Shown piece by piece: positions 21,583 to 32,425 of a stretch of 64,000 nt of DNA. Within the stretch, counting starts at the first letter, position 1. Each line of letters begins with the position of its first letter. A program made the position numbers and the translations under genes. The notes beneath the pieces are model-generated. The model saw nothing but the letters and a program-made list of their open reading frames with translations. It had not been told where the DNA came from and made no database searches. Source of the stretch: Hemicordylus capensis (lineage: Eukaryota > Chordata > Lepidosauria > Squamata > Cordylidae); contig NC_069662.1 of NCBI RefSeq assembly GCF_027244095.1, positions 57,064,001-57,128,000 of the forward strand, read 5' to 3'.

Positions 21583-22215
21583 AGATCCCCATGCACTGCC
21601 CCAGCACAGCATCCCTCCAGTGGCTGTTGCTGGTGTCTATCTTACATTTATTTTTTAGATTGTGAGCCCTTTGGGGACAGGGACCCACTTTATTTAATTT
21701 ACTTACAGGAGCGTAGGGAGGCTGGTGGTGGCCCATGTGTGGCCACCGCAGCCCCCTGGCCCCACCCACCATGTCTGATGTCAGATGCAGGGGGCAGCTA
21801 GCCATACCCCCACATCTGATGTCAGATGCAAGGGCATGGTCTCCCTTCCAAATGGGGCCATGTGGCTCCATTTGGGAGGGAGATTGATCAGCCCCGCTGT
21901 GTTGGCAGCGAGGCCAGGAGCGGTTCTCCCTGCCTTTAAGGCAGGGAGAATCACTGCGGCCCCGCTGCTTGGCAGTGCGGGCTGGTTTCAGTTCCAAACG
22001 GGGCCACAGGGCCCCATTTGGGACCAAAATAACTCCCTCCCCGCGCCTGACGTCAGATGGCATGTCTGGGGCTGCAGTTGTGGCCCCTGATTGGTGGCGG
22101 CCCGGGTTCTTTGAACCCGTTCCCCCAATGGTGGCTCCGCCCCTGCTTACTTACTTATTTCTATGTAAACAGCTTTGGGAACTTCTGTTGAAAAATGGTT
22201 TAGAAATATTTGTTG
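21583..22215 (+). mobile_element. Tail-type repeat, split by a hAT MITE
   Basis: The stretch 21590-21705 (CCCTCCAGTGGCTGTTGCTG, AGATTGTGAGCCCTTTGGGG) and 22146-22215 (CTATGTAAACAGCTTTGGGA, GAAAAATGGTTTAGAAATAT) are the two halves of the repeat seen reversed at 42650-42865. Confidence 0.7.
21706..22145 (+). mobile_element. hAT-type MITE, long GC-rich subfamily
   Basis: A 440-bp element starts CAGGAGCGTAGGGAGG and ends GGTGGCTCCGCCCCTG. Flanks TTTACTTA (21698-21705) and CTTACTTA (22146-22153) match at 7 of 8 positions. Internal palindromes of the CATCTGATGTCAGATGCA type occur at about 21772, 21810 and 22050. The GGGTTCTTTGAACCC block links it to the 165-bp family. It interrupts a tail-type repeat. 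Confidence 0.8.
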
Positions 22216-22388
22216 TATTCACATTTGCTCTATTGGCTCTGCTTAATCAGTTGTGCATGGTTCCTCACATTGGAATGTATTGGGGGTTTTGTCCTGGTTT
22301 TCCCCCCATTATCAGTCTTGAAGATGCTATTAATGTTAACCTGTCATTTTAATTTTGGGTTGATGTTTGATTTTTTTTTTTTTAAGGT

Positions 22389-22456
22389 TTAGGGTTAGGG
22401 TTTGAACTATGATACCATAATAATAATAATAATAATAATTATTATTATTATTATTC
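22389..22456. repeat. Two telomere-like units and an AAT/ATT inverted repeat
   Basis: TTAGGGTTAGGG at 22389-22400 is followed at 22419-22456 by (AAT)n running straight into (ATT)n, a perfect short palindrome that could extrude. Two TTAGGG units are too few to call an interstitial telomere. Confidence 0.6.
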
Positions 22457-22489
22457 ACATTATAGATCAACGTTGATCCGCTAACCTAC

Positions 22490-23215
22490 GTTTCATAGAG
22501 TCTGGCTTCTCAGCAGAGGTCTGTCTGGTTTGGGTGACCCTCCAGCATAGCTCTCTGCATCCTCAAAGCTCGCAAGCCCCTCCACTTCATCAAGATAGTG
22601 CCCATCAGAGGGGTGAATATAAGGAAAGACACAACAAAGATCCACTGGAACTTTTGCAAGAATTACAAATTGCCAGCAAGCAAGAATTGGTGGAATCATC
22701 CAACTGAGGAGGTCACAGAAAATGAAGAGGCAAAAATCCTTTGGGATTTTCGAATACAAACTGATAGGTATTTAGCACACCAAATGCCTAATCTGACAGT
22801 CATCAAGAAGAATCGGGTTCTGATAACTGATACTGCAATCCCAGGGGATAGATGAGTCAACGAAAAACAACTGTTGAAAATAGCACTTAGCTATTGTAGA
22901 AAATAACGAAATACTAGGACCTTCAGATTGAAACTGAGCAGCTCTGGAAAAAGAAAAGAACAGTGGTGCCGATAGTTGTTGGTGCCCTTGGTGCAGTACC
23001 AAAAGAACTTGAACACAATCTCAACACCTTGGGCATCAATAAAATTATAACACATCAGCTACAGAAGGCCACACTACTCGGGACAGCACAAATACTACGA
23101 CCATATCTTTAATTCTTCTTTAGTTATCCTAGATCCTTGGAAAGGGCCCAATAATTAAAGTACCAAATCCACTCAATAACATCTGGAAGACTGTGTGTAA
23201 ATAGCATAACAACAA
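22490..23215 (+). mobile_element. R4-like LINE, C-terminal end
   Basis: The plus strand encodes WWNHPTEEVTENEEAKILWD, FRIQTDRYLAHQMPNLTVIK and VLITDTAIPGDR (22680-22855). In shifted frames it continues to a VVVGALGAVPKELE-like stretch and a LLGTAQILRP-like end. The order NEE...ILWDF.IQTD...R.PD...D.AIPGD resembles the restriction-like endonuclease end of R4-type LINEs. Here N replaces the expected D of the PD motif, and several frame breaks are present. It ends in an (AAC)n run at about 23205. Confidence 0.55.
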
Positions 23216-23219
23216 CAAC

Positions 23220-23465
23220 GACATCCATTTTTATTTGTTAGCCGCCCCATAACAAATTGTTCTCTTGGTAGCTATTGGCTTACAACACAACGTTAAAACA
23301 TGAAATAAAAACACACAACACATTAAATCATAACAGACCAAAAAGGGGGAGAAAGAAAATACAAAATACAGTACAAAATCATTTAAAAGACTTTTAAAGA
23401 AAAATCAGTTAAAATTTAAAATGCAAAAGGTCTGAGTGAACAAAAAGGTCTTCACCTTCATATTA
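23220..23465 (-). mobile_element. L2-like LINE 3' end
   Basis: An A-rich plus strand with TTAAAACATGAAATAAAAAC and AACAAAAAGGTCTTCACC has the layout of the reversed 3' ends of the L2-like elements here. The assignment rests on pattern only. Confidence 0.45.
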
Positions 23466-24039
23466 TTTGTGTTTAGATGCCAAAGAAATCCCTGCCTGCC
23501 ATCTAATTATACCACCAGTCCTATTAGTGCCTTGTTTGACCTTCTCTAGCCCCAGCACAAGGCCCCTGCTCCTTTTCCTTCTCACTGGCAAATTGGAGCA
23601 TATCCTTCTCTCGCTCCCCATGCTGACACCCATACAAATGTGCTTATCAGCCAGGACTGATGGGAATGCACTTGGCCTTCTTTGGCACAGTGCAAAACAA
23701 AGATGAGGGTTATTGATTTCTCTTGCTCACAACCGGGATCTCATTAAAGATAAGACAGAGGGAACTAGGAAATGGTGTGTGTGGATTTTTTAGCTGGTGC
23801 CCCTTGTCTGAGTGTCTGAACTTGTCAGAGAAGAAGGAAATTTCTGACTCTGAGCGAGATCAGTACAGGAAGAAATATGAAGAGAGAAGAAATATGGCCA
23901 CACTAGTAGGTGAGGCCCATCATTGACTGGGCAAAGTCATTTTATGTAGATTACACTTATAGGAAAGTTCAAGAAATTAAATAAATGTAATAGAATTCTT
24001 TTAATTAATGTGCTTGCAAAAGGGAAGGAAAAGAACAGT
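23466..24039. other. No recognised feature
   Basis: Looks single-copy. The frame at 23723-23926 (plus) is hydrophilic and rich in Glu and Arg but has no recognised motif or splice context. Confidence 0.35.
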
Positions 24040-24500
24040 TTAAAATTCGTTCAGTTCACTTCAGTTTATTACGATCTTTGATCAGATAAACAGATTTCAA
24101 CTCAGACTCATATGAAAAGAACCTTAAGAGTAAATATTGATACAGATATATAAGAATAGTATATAGAAGCTATTACATAAGAGTAAAATAAGATAAGATG
24201 AAACCACCTAAAAACCTAAATTGACCATTTCTAACACCCCATGTGCGGCTCTTCATTGTAGCCATACAAAACCCGGCTACCTGCTGCCAAACATCAGTAT
24301 GAATGTCAGAAAGAAGTAAATTTATGTAAAACTTGTCAGAATTATTTGAATATCTAAAAACAAGAGGGGTAATTTCTTAAGTTCAAGAAATACTTGAACT
24401 TGAGAATTAAATTAATGTGCTTGCAAAAGGGAAGTATAATAACTGTTTGAAATTTGTAGGATTTCAGCTTCAAACATTATTCATCCATATTTATTGTTAG
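24040..24500 (-). mobile_element. LINE 3' end, same family as 28145-29650
   Basis: TTCAGTTCACTTCAGTTTAT followed by TGATCAGATAAACAG repeats the layout of the reversed 3' ends at 24905 and 28145: a TTCAGT-type tail repeat, then TTTATT and a tGATCA/tGACCA block. It is mostly untranslated sequence. Confidence 0.45.
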
Positions 24501-24739
24501 CTTTACGCTTAGTGCTTAAAATATTATAGGTGTTATAAAAACACCTTACACTTACGATAATTTCAGATGCCCGCACACACACCCCTTTCCAAGCATCTCC
24601 TCATTTTAATCAGGTTACTCCTGGGCAAAGAGGCACTTTTAAAGAGGTGTTGTCTTATGTTTTCAAAACATTGTTTTGTTGATAGATAGCACCTGTCCCT
24701 ATTCAACTGATCATTGTATCTCTCCAGTGGCTGGAGATT

Positions 24740-24900
24740 TTTCAGACTTGGCTGGAGATTCAGCTGGTGTCTCCCTTGTGTTGCTTTTTAGATTGTGAGT
24801 CCCTTTGGGACTCATGCTTTGTCTCACTTTTAAACATTTCTTCTGTTATGTAAACTGCTTTGTGAACTCTTTAGTTTTACAAAGAATAACAACCCTGTTT
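24740..24900 (+). mobile_element. Tail-type repeat fragment
   Basis: TTTTAGATTGTGAGTCCCTT and TATGTAAACTGCTTTGTGAA match the plus-strand tail-type repeat at 21583-22215, with internal divergence. Confidence 0.55.
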
Positions 24901-24904
24901 TTCA

Positions 24905-25300
24905 TAATCAAATCAAATCAAATCTCTTTATTTTGGTCAGTGACCAGCATGAGATTAAAACAAATGAAGAAGAGAAAACAATCAAACTTCTACTACAAAC
25001 AATAAAACCACATAAATTTTAGAAAGTCCTCCTGAACATAGATCAAGGTACTGAAAGTGAGCCCACCAGAACGACTAAAAATACATAACTAAGAATAAAA
25101 GGAGACAGCAGTATTTCATATTTATGAGATTATTACATACAGACCAAAATTTAAACATAATCTTGCTCTGATTTCCCCCCTTTGATCAGTAGGCATGCCA
25201 GACCAGTGAGATCATGTCATTTGAACTTGGCCAGCTCCATCTAGGATTGATGCCCACAGTCTTTCTGACGTCTGGATATTGCAGGCAAACATCAACCTAT
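24905..25300 (-). mobile_element. LINE 3' end with TTTGAT tail repeat
   Basis: On the minus strand the 3' end reads TGACCAAAATAAAGAGATTT then TTTGAT repeats. CTGACCAAAATAAAA also precedes the TTGAA-type tail at 28145. The rest has no clear coding segment. Confidence 0.45.
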
Positions 25301-25399
25301 GAGATTCTGCCCCCCTCTCCACGTCCAGTTTTCAGAAAGAAGTCAGGACCCAACCATGATCCATCTCTGATGGCTTTGTTAATAACTTACTAATGAAAA

Positions 25400-27537
25400 A
25401 CGTCACCCAGCCGTGAGAAGCAATATTTTAGGGCAGCTGTCTGACCAGTCTGCAGTGTAACTTGGCCTCCTGCATCTGAAAGCTCCTTGCATTCATACCC
25501 CCAGGGAAGTCCTCCAAGCAATGGAAATTGACCCCTCTCTTTACTGTATTTAAGAGGTGGTTTTCAACAGTGGTGATGTTTTAGTTGGGTTTTGTTTGTT
25601 TTGCATTATTTACATCTGTAAACGGAATGAAAGCAATTGGATATGTATTCAGTTTTAAATGACTCTTTTCCATTTCTTGTCACCTTAATGCAAGAGACTA
25701 AAAGTCTTCTTTAAGGTCTCATATTTAAAACAAAAAACAAATACCCATCCGTTCAGCCTCAGATGGCCCCCTAGCCCTTGGAACTGTAAAGTAGTGATGT
25801 TCAGCTACCTCCTTACAGAAAGGAAATGAAGTTCTGTTATATCAGATGAGGTTGCAATCTCCCTTGCTTTAGTGTAGCTTGATTGCTTATTTAATGACCT
25901 TTCACTGCTGGTCATTCCCGGGGGAGGGAGGAGGGGGGCAAAGGGCAAACTAGACCATGCACAGATTGTGTGATTGGGGTATGCATGTTTGTTAGATAGG
26001 GGTGACTGCAGACAGAGGGAAAGCATGAGGAGCAACTCCTCACTTAAGATATTGTTGGGGAGTGGATAGACACTTCGGTGAGTGAGAAAAATATGTTTCG
26101 GGGACTGAAGATATGTTTTGGGGTTTTGAAGATATGACAGTATGTTTGGTGAGGGAGCAGTAAAACGAAGGGGGACTCCTCAAATGCTTAGGGGGGCGGT
26201 CTGCACTCCTGGTTAAGTATAAATAGCATTATATGTACATTACATTTACAATCTGACCTAAATCCAAATTGCCCCACCATAGTCCCGGTTCAGATTCCAC
26301 CCCACTTCCATTGCTATTTGCCTCAGGAGGGAAGTCCCCATTGGTGCCTGTGCTCTGCGATTAAACTGTACATAATCGTGGTCACAAACTGCAATGTTTG
26401 TATTCCAGATCCCCTTCAATCCACCCATCTTTTCTCTTTCTCTCCCCCATGTTAATATAGAATTGTGAGTATGGGGTACTTAGTTGGCTGGCCATTCTGT
26501 AAGTTAAATCACTCTTAACAACTCTAAAGATTCTGGATGGCTCCAATCTAATCCTAGAGAAGGAGCCATTATGAAATGTGAGTCACACACTTCCCACCTC
26601 CTATAGGATTACCTGATTCCCCCCCCCCTCCCCTACAAGGGGTGTGTGCGTGAAGCAAGCTGCTAGAGATAGACTCAAGGAAGGATTTAGAGAGAGCCTG
26701 GAATGGAGCAGCAAAGGCTGAAGCATCTCAGGATGCAGAGTTTGGCCTCCCTGATGGAGCCAAACAGAGGCAGCATCACTATCTGTCTATATAAAATTGA
26801 ATGTCTGTTTGCCTGTCTGTTCCCTATACATTCTCACATCCTTTGAGCTATCGGGACCAAACTTTGCAAAGTGACTTCCTAGGACCCTACGAGTAACACA
26901 GGGTGCCCGGGAACCCTGACAACCGCCTCGCACAGACAGACAGATGGACACACAACAGGTATATCCACAAAACTTATGAATGCGGTAACAAAGAGAAACT
27001 CGTACCATAAGCCCAAGCATTCAATAAGCCCTGGAATCTCCCTGTCTCCACTGCTGCTGGCCCTGGAGTGCAGCCCAGCCAGAGTCTCTATCGCATGCAG
27101 CTGAGCAGAACACACTGTGGCAGGGTCAGAGGGCTGGGTCAGTGTGGCTGGGGGTGAGAGCTGTGCTCTGGAGGCCAGCAACAGTGGGACAGACAGCAAA
27201 ACTCCAGGCAGGAATCTCCGTGCTGACACTGCTTTGCCTTACAGGAGTCCCGCATCTCTGGGCCACCGCTTGACCTCGCCAGGGCCCCACACTCCCTAGG
27301 GACAGCCTTGGTCTTTAAGGCATAACAAGATTCCTTTTCGTTTTTGCTGCAGTAGGACTACTGATATTACACATTTTTATATACTGCTTTTCATCAAAAG
27401 TTCTCAAGACTATCCCTCTGAGCTTTCCCAGACAGCAGGCTTTACGGCGGGTTTTCTGTGAGGCTTTCCTGCGAATTAGAAGTTGCTCCCCCCCAAAAAA
27501 ACAGACACAAAAAGTGGATTTTTTTTTTACTCCGGAT
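25400..27537. other. No gene recognised
   Basis: Mostly single-copy looking. The stretch 26785-26960 (ATAAAATTGAATGTCTGTTT, GGGACCAAACTTTGC) reads like a dispersed repeat but could not be classified. The stretch 27010-27300 is open in several frames without a recognised domain. Confidence 0.35.
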
Positions 27538-27643
27538 ATAAATTGGGCTACACTCTAACGCGCAATGAAAAACCCAAATTGTGTGGGAAGATAAATTGGG
27601 CTACACTCTAACGCGCAATGAAAAACCCAAATTGTGTGGGAAG
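27538..27643 (+). repeat. 53-bp tandem duplication
   Basis: Two identical 53-bp units (ATAAATTGGGCTACACTCTA ... TGTGTGGGAAG) lie head to tail at 27538-27590 and 27591-27643. A GATATCTCCCCGATATC-like palindrome follows immediately. No difference was seen between the units, so the duplication is recent. Confidence 0.85.
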
Positions 27644-27789
27644 ATATCTCCCCGATATCTCGGGGAGATATTGGGGAGGAATTTACCCTGAGGGACTTCA
27701 GGGTAAATTTGGCTGATATGTGAACGTACTCCCTCCATTCCGGAGGAGATGAGAACTAAAAGCCTGGTGTGAAAAACTTCTCTATATGT

Positions 27790-27998
27790 TTATTATTATT
27801 ATTGTTGTTATTATTAATTTTATATCCCACTCCTTCTCCTAGGAGCCCAGACCACTGGGCATAATTATGTTTATCCTCACAGCAAACCTGTGAGAGGTAA
27901 GTGACTGGCCCACGCCCAGTGTCACCCAGTGAGTCTCATGGCTGAATGAAGATTTTAATTCAGGTCTCCCCAGCTCTAGTCCACTATACGATGCTGGC
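27790..27998 (-). mobile_element. Sauria-type SINE
   Basis: The reversed SINE body (TATATCCCACTCCTTCTCCT, AGTGACTGGCCCACG, ATGGCTGAATGAAG, CAGCATCG at the head) and a (TTA)n tail match the element at 11979-12210, with short deletions. Confidence 0.78.
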
Positions 27999-28269
27999 AA
28001 GTGAAGAGTACCTGAGCCCGGATCCTTCTTCTCAGAAGTTAATTAACTGCTGAACACCTTTTAAAGTTTTTTCTCCATCTTTAAAGTGGTCCCTCCTGCT
28101 TTAACAAATCCATGCTCCTCCTGACTTTCTCTGGTCTACCCTTTCTCCAAAAAGTATAGTTCAGTTCAATTCAGCTAAGTTTTATTTTGGTCTCTGACCA
28201 GCAATACAAAGTAGACAGATAAACTTTAAACATTAATAACAATTCATTAATAACAATTACCCTTTAAAC

Positions 28270-28403
28270 CAGGGTTTCTTAACCTTGGGCCCCCACGTGT
28301 TGTTAGACTACAACTCCCATCATCCCCAGAATGGCCTTTGTGGCTGAGGATGATGGGAGTTGTAGTCCAACAACATCTGGGGGCCCAAGGTTAAGAAACT
28401 CTG
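28270..28403. mobile_element. hAT-type foldback MITE
   Basis: A 134-bp foldback begins CAGGGTTTCTTAACCTTGG and ends CCAAGGTTAAGAAACTCTG. The perfect 8-bp duplication CTTTAAAC lies at 28262-28269 and 28404-28411. It is nested in the 3' UTR of a LINE. Confidence 0.88.
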
Positions 28404-28692
28404 CTTTAAACTATAACAATTGGATTGAGTATTAGAGTCTTTCTCATTCTATTGACCACCATACAAAATTTGGCCACATTATATGTAACATCAGAGTCGT
28501 AGTAAGCAAGAAGGAAACATACAAAAAAATCTCATCTGAATGGCCTGGAAAATTTCTTAAAGGAGCTATAAGAGAAGTACGAGAATCTCGATAAAAAGTA
28601 CAGTATAATAAATCATGGGCTATAAACTCAATTACTCCATCTCCACATGGGCATACCCGTTGCTCAAAAGGAATCCACTTAAACCTATCCTC

Positions 28693-28825
28693 CAGTGTTC
28701 CCTCTAACAGGGATTCCCAGATGTTGTTGACTACAACTCCCAGAATCCCCAGCCGCAATGGCTTTTGTTTGGGAATTATGGGAGTTGTAATCAACATCTG
28801 GGAATCCCTGTTAAAGGGAAGACTG
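28693..28825. mobile_element. hAT-type foldback MITE
   Basis: A 133-bp foldback begins CAGTGTTCCCTCTAACAGGG and ends TTAAAGGGAAGACTG. Flanks CTATCCTC (28685-28692) and CTACCCTC (28826-28833) match at 7 of 8 positions. It splits the LINE frame between a FKWIPFEQ side and the preceding part. Confidence 0.85.
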
Positions 28826-29659
28826 CTACCCTCCAAAACCTCTGATGGAAGAGCATTACTGATGGAAGAGCATTAAAATGTGCCTACAACCATTCTCCTA
28901 TACTTAGGCACCATTAGCATGCCAAGGTACCTAGCTGGTTTTGAATTATATATTTGGTTCCCAAGATAAAACTTATTTGAACTTAGGTCATTTTGGTATG
29001 TGATATCCAGCAGCCTTTGTTTGAGGGCCCACACTCTCAATAGCTCAGGAGAGAATCCAAGTAAATAGAGTTTCTCTGCTATTAATAATGTCCATCGCGA
29101 CTGAAAGCCATCCTTCAGTATCAAAGATGGCAAACTCTTGGGAGGGGGGGGGGATAAGCTTTAACCATAAATTGCAAACTGCTAGCCAGACCCTAGTTTC
29201 CACTCTTATTAGACTCACAGCAAGGCACTTGAAATAGGCTTCTCAGAAACTTGGTTTGGGTTGTTTCTAAGGCTGCGAAACGGGAATATTGGGTGGTCTG
29301 AGCACCATAAAGAAAATGGGCTAACGTTTTAGCTTCATATAGTTTGATGGCAGCCAAGATAAACTGTCCATCTCTAGTTTAAAAAAAAGAAGCTAGGATT
29401 ACTGAAATACTGCTTTGGGCATTTTGCATTACAAACTCTTTATGTGCATTTAAGCTGCCTTTTGCTTGGAAAATGACCCCTACATATTTTAAATAGTCAA
29501 CTTGCTCAATTTTTGAAGCCATCAATACTCCAATTCAACTTCTTAGGGGACTTTGCAAACATCATAATTTCAGTTTTTTTATAGTTAACCTGCAAGGAAT
29601 CTTCCCTGCAGTAACATGCAAGAGCCCGCAACGCTCTTTTTAACCCAATGGGAGACAGG

Positions 29660-30165
29660 GATTTTTTTTAAAAAAAATTAGTTGATTGTGGGTGAGGCAT
29701 TGATGGGAAAGTAGCCGGGCACTTTCTCTCCAAATCATCCCTGTCACCACCCTTTGGTTTCCATTATTCACTTCCGACTCTGCCCTAGCCTATAGCAAAG
29801 TGTGGAGTGAAGGATACATCATTTGCCCTGTCTGAACTGGCAGTAAAAAGATAAAAGTGCTGACACAGAGGCAGAGTAATCCAGCCAACAGTAGTAGAAA
29901 TAAAGGGCAACACCCTCCAGCACACGTTCCCATTCTGACAGAGCAGAGCAAAAATTTAGCAGGGGGACCCTTATGACTGGAATAGCATTGCCTGTCGTTG
30001 TCCCTGTTTCTCAACAGGAGAGTGAAAGCCTCACTTTCAGTGGACTAACCTTGCATGGTGGTATTGAACTGTGCAAGCTTTTGAGCTTCACAGAACTTAT
30101 CAGCAGAACTGAAAGAAAAACAGATGTTCAGGGATTTTTTTTAATTATTTTATTACTTTTATTTT
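29660..30165. other. No recognised feature
   Basis: Looks single-copy. No exon, RNA gene or repeat family was recognised. Confidence 0.35.
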
Positions 30166-30400
30166 ATTAAAAAATATGTTTATACCCCACCCCTCCAGTG
30201 CACTACTGCTCAAGGTGGTTCACAACATTAATAAAATAGATACAATGTAAAGTAAAAGATTAATAAAATTAAGCAAGTAAAAAGACCAGGCTGAAACCAC
30301 ATAATAATAATTTAAAAGTTATTAACTAAAAACTAAAAACTGAGAACTAAAAATATTACCAGCTATAAGGAGCAGATAAAAAATTAAAAGCCTCTTTAAA
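30166..30400 (-). mobile_element. L2-like LINE 3' end
   Basis: TATACCCCACCCCTCCAGTG and GCTCAAGGTGGTTCACAACA, then an A-rich stretch with AAGACCAGGCTGAAACC, match the reversed L2-like tail. There is no coding part. Confidence 0.55.
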
Positions 30401-31356
30401 AAGATGTGATATACTATAGCAAGCTAAGTTGTGAGTGGAAATATTTTGCATTTCTGCTAAAAGGTTGCTTACAAACTGCAAACCTTTGTTTTGAATATCA
30501 TGGGCTGTGTTCAAAACTCAGCATTCACATATGGCATGTGTGAATTACTGGAGATGTCAACCAGAAATCAGAAAGTGTGATTTCTGGTTCACTGGAACAG
30601 TTGTGTGTACATACACAACTTATGTTGTACATACTATCTGTATGTACCTGCACATTTTCCCCCACAGGGCAAATAGCAATTTTTGGATTGGGGAACTGCA
30701 GGGAGTAATGGTTCTCTCCCACTCCCACAGCACTGCTGCTTCAGTCCAATTCAGGGGGTCTCGCGGTCATTTTTACCTTTGAAAAACTGAAGGAAATTGA
30801 TGCTGGCTTAGAGCCATCTGTTGCCAGTCAGAGCAGGGAGAAATGGACTAGATGGACCTATATCAGAAGCCATTGCATACGATATTGCCTCTCTCATTTT
30901 CATCTACAGTTGCTGTCACGTTTTGCCCAAAGTGAAATTTGAAATTAATTTTGATATTTAATTTGGGTGGAACTTGAATGGAAATGTAAAGGAATAAGGA
31001 ATTCTAAAAGAATTTGTATAAGATCTGCTGGGTTTTGCCGTGCATTTACTTTGTTGACTCTTCTTTCAACACACACAGGATAGATCACCCAAAGAGAAAG
31101 TGAGCCCTGAAGCAAAACCAAGATCAAGGGAAAACACTGTGGAAAAAACCTATTGCAACTCTACCAAAAGGCAAACACACTCAGGAAACCAAACATTAAT
31201 GGCTTCAAAGCAAACCTTTTTCTAAAGGTAACTGGTGACATCATATTTGTGTTATTTGATGAAGAAATTGCCTTAAAAAAAAAGACATATATGTCAGATA
31301 TATTTTGTTGTTTGCAATTATAGTCCTTCTGCAAATAACTCAGAGTGACAGACATT
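30401..31356. other. No gene recognised
   Basis: Looks single-copy apart from a possible short SINE-tail remnant at about 30843-30880 (ACTAGATGGACCTATATCAG). No exon was recognised. Confidence 0.35.
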
Positions 31357-31584
31357 CCAGCGTGGTGTAGTGGTTAGAGTGCTTGACTAGGACCGAGGAG
31401 ACCCGAGTTCAAATCCCCATTCAGCCATGATACTAGCTGGGTGCCTCTGGGCCAGTCACTTCTCTCTCAGCCTAACCTACTTCACAGGGTTGTTGTGAAA
31501 GAGAAACTCAAGTATGTAGTACACCACTCTGGGCTCCTTGAAGGAAGAGCGGGATATAAATGTAAAAATAATAATAATAATAAT
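31357..31584 (+). mobile_element. Sauria-type SINE
   Basis: A full-length-looking SINE begins CCAGCGTGGTGTAGTGGTTA and has a B-box-like GAGTTCAAATCCC. It continues with GGCCAGTCACTTCTCTCTCA, CCTAACCTACTTCACAGGG and AGCGGGATATAAATG, and ends in (AAT)n. It is the best-preserved Sauria copy here. Confidence 0.9.
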
Positions 31585-31589
31585 TGAAC

Positions 31590-31715
31590 ACTCCCATTTG
31601 TTTTCACAACAACCCTGTAAGGAACATGACTAGCCCAAGATCAGCCAGTGAGTGGGAATTTGAGCCTAGATCTCTCCACTCCTAGTCTAATTATCTAATC
31701 ACGACACCCCACACT
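31590..31715 (-). mobile_element. SINE fragment, Sauria or CORE-SINE
   Basis: TTTTCACAACAACCCTGTAA, AGCCAGTGAGTGGGAATTTG and CTAATTATCTAATCACGACA follow the order of a reversed tRNA-SINE. It is too diverged to choose between families. Confidence 0.45.
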
Positions 31716-32423
31716 ACACTTTTTAAAACCAGTACTGTTCTAAGTAATGTTTAAAAATCAAGAATTTCAGCAGTTGTGATTTTGTTTCTCATACACGCAG
31801 TTGTAACAATGAAATTATACCCCATCCTTTCTCCACATGACGGGGATGTTCCTCTGAGTCCTGGCCTGATCTATCTCCCTCTAGTCATCACTGGTCTTGG
31901 TGAGGATGCTCTTTTGCCCACAGTCAAAACAGCATAGATTTTCTTTGCATGATCCAAGGGAGAAACACTGGTCGCTGCCACCCATCTCATCTCATGGGTA
32001 CCTCTGTGGAGCTCAGCAGTGGGTTCCCCCTCACCTCCCTTTTGGGTGCAGGTCTCTGGGCAGGCTATTCCCAGATGCAGGACAGCACCGAGCAAGGCTC
32101 CATACTGTAGAGAGGCTTCCATTAGCTGTAAAGCAGCTTCTAAGGCCTCAGGGGCACAGCATGGGATCCAGTTACATGCTGAAGGGATCTGATGGTTACA
32201 GTTTGCTCCAGTGTTATTAACTTCCCCATTTCTTCTCTTGTATGTCTTGGGTATTTAACTTCTAGCAAAAGAAGAATTAGTTGTGCTGCATCTCAAGCCT
32301 GCTTGGAATCCCTTTAATGTGAAATCCCAGCCTGACTCCCAAATGAATGAGACTTGGCTGTGGTTATCCAGAAGAGAGCGAAAGACACACTCTGCATGCT
32401 CTTAGAAGCACCAGAACTTCAAC
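31716..32423. other. No recognised feature
   Basis: Looks single-copy. Frames open at 31871-32220 on both strands have no domain and no exon signals. Confidence 0.35.
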
Positions 32424-32425
32424 TA

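Larger units (their letters stand above)
28145..29650 (-). mobile_element. LINE ORF2 C-terminal half and 3' end
   Basis: Minus-strand peptides in order: an ALRALACYCREDSLQVNYKK-like stretch and a KTEIMMFAKSP-like stretch (29540-29640), a KYVGVIFQAKGSLNAHKEF-like stretch (about 29420-29480), LLIAEKLYLLGFSPELLRVW (about 29040-29090), FKWIPFEQRVCPCGDGVIEF (about 28625-28690) and APLRNFPGHSDEIF (28535-28580). The same series occurs at 47130-48500. The 3' tail at 28145-28200 is a TTGAA-type repeat. Two MITEs are nested in it. It is 5' truncated with frame breaks. The LINE clade is not certain. Confidence 0.68.

Noticed and set aside
22389-22400. Interstitial telomere
   Set aside because: Only two TTAGGG units are present, which is expected by chance in low-complexity DNA.
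22389-27643. CRISPR-like or satellite array
   Set aside because: The short repeats are microsatellites or a single duplicated unit. There is no series of spaced direct repeats, and the window is vertebrate.
31357-31584. tRNA gene
   Set aside because: The tRNA-like A and B boxes belong to the Sauria SINE head. The arms do not complete a tRNA.
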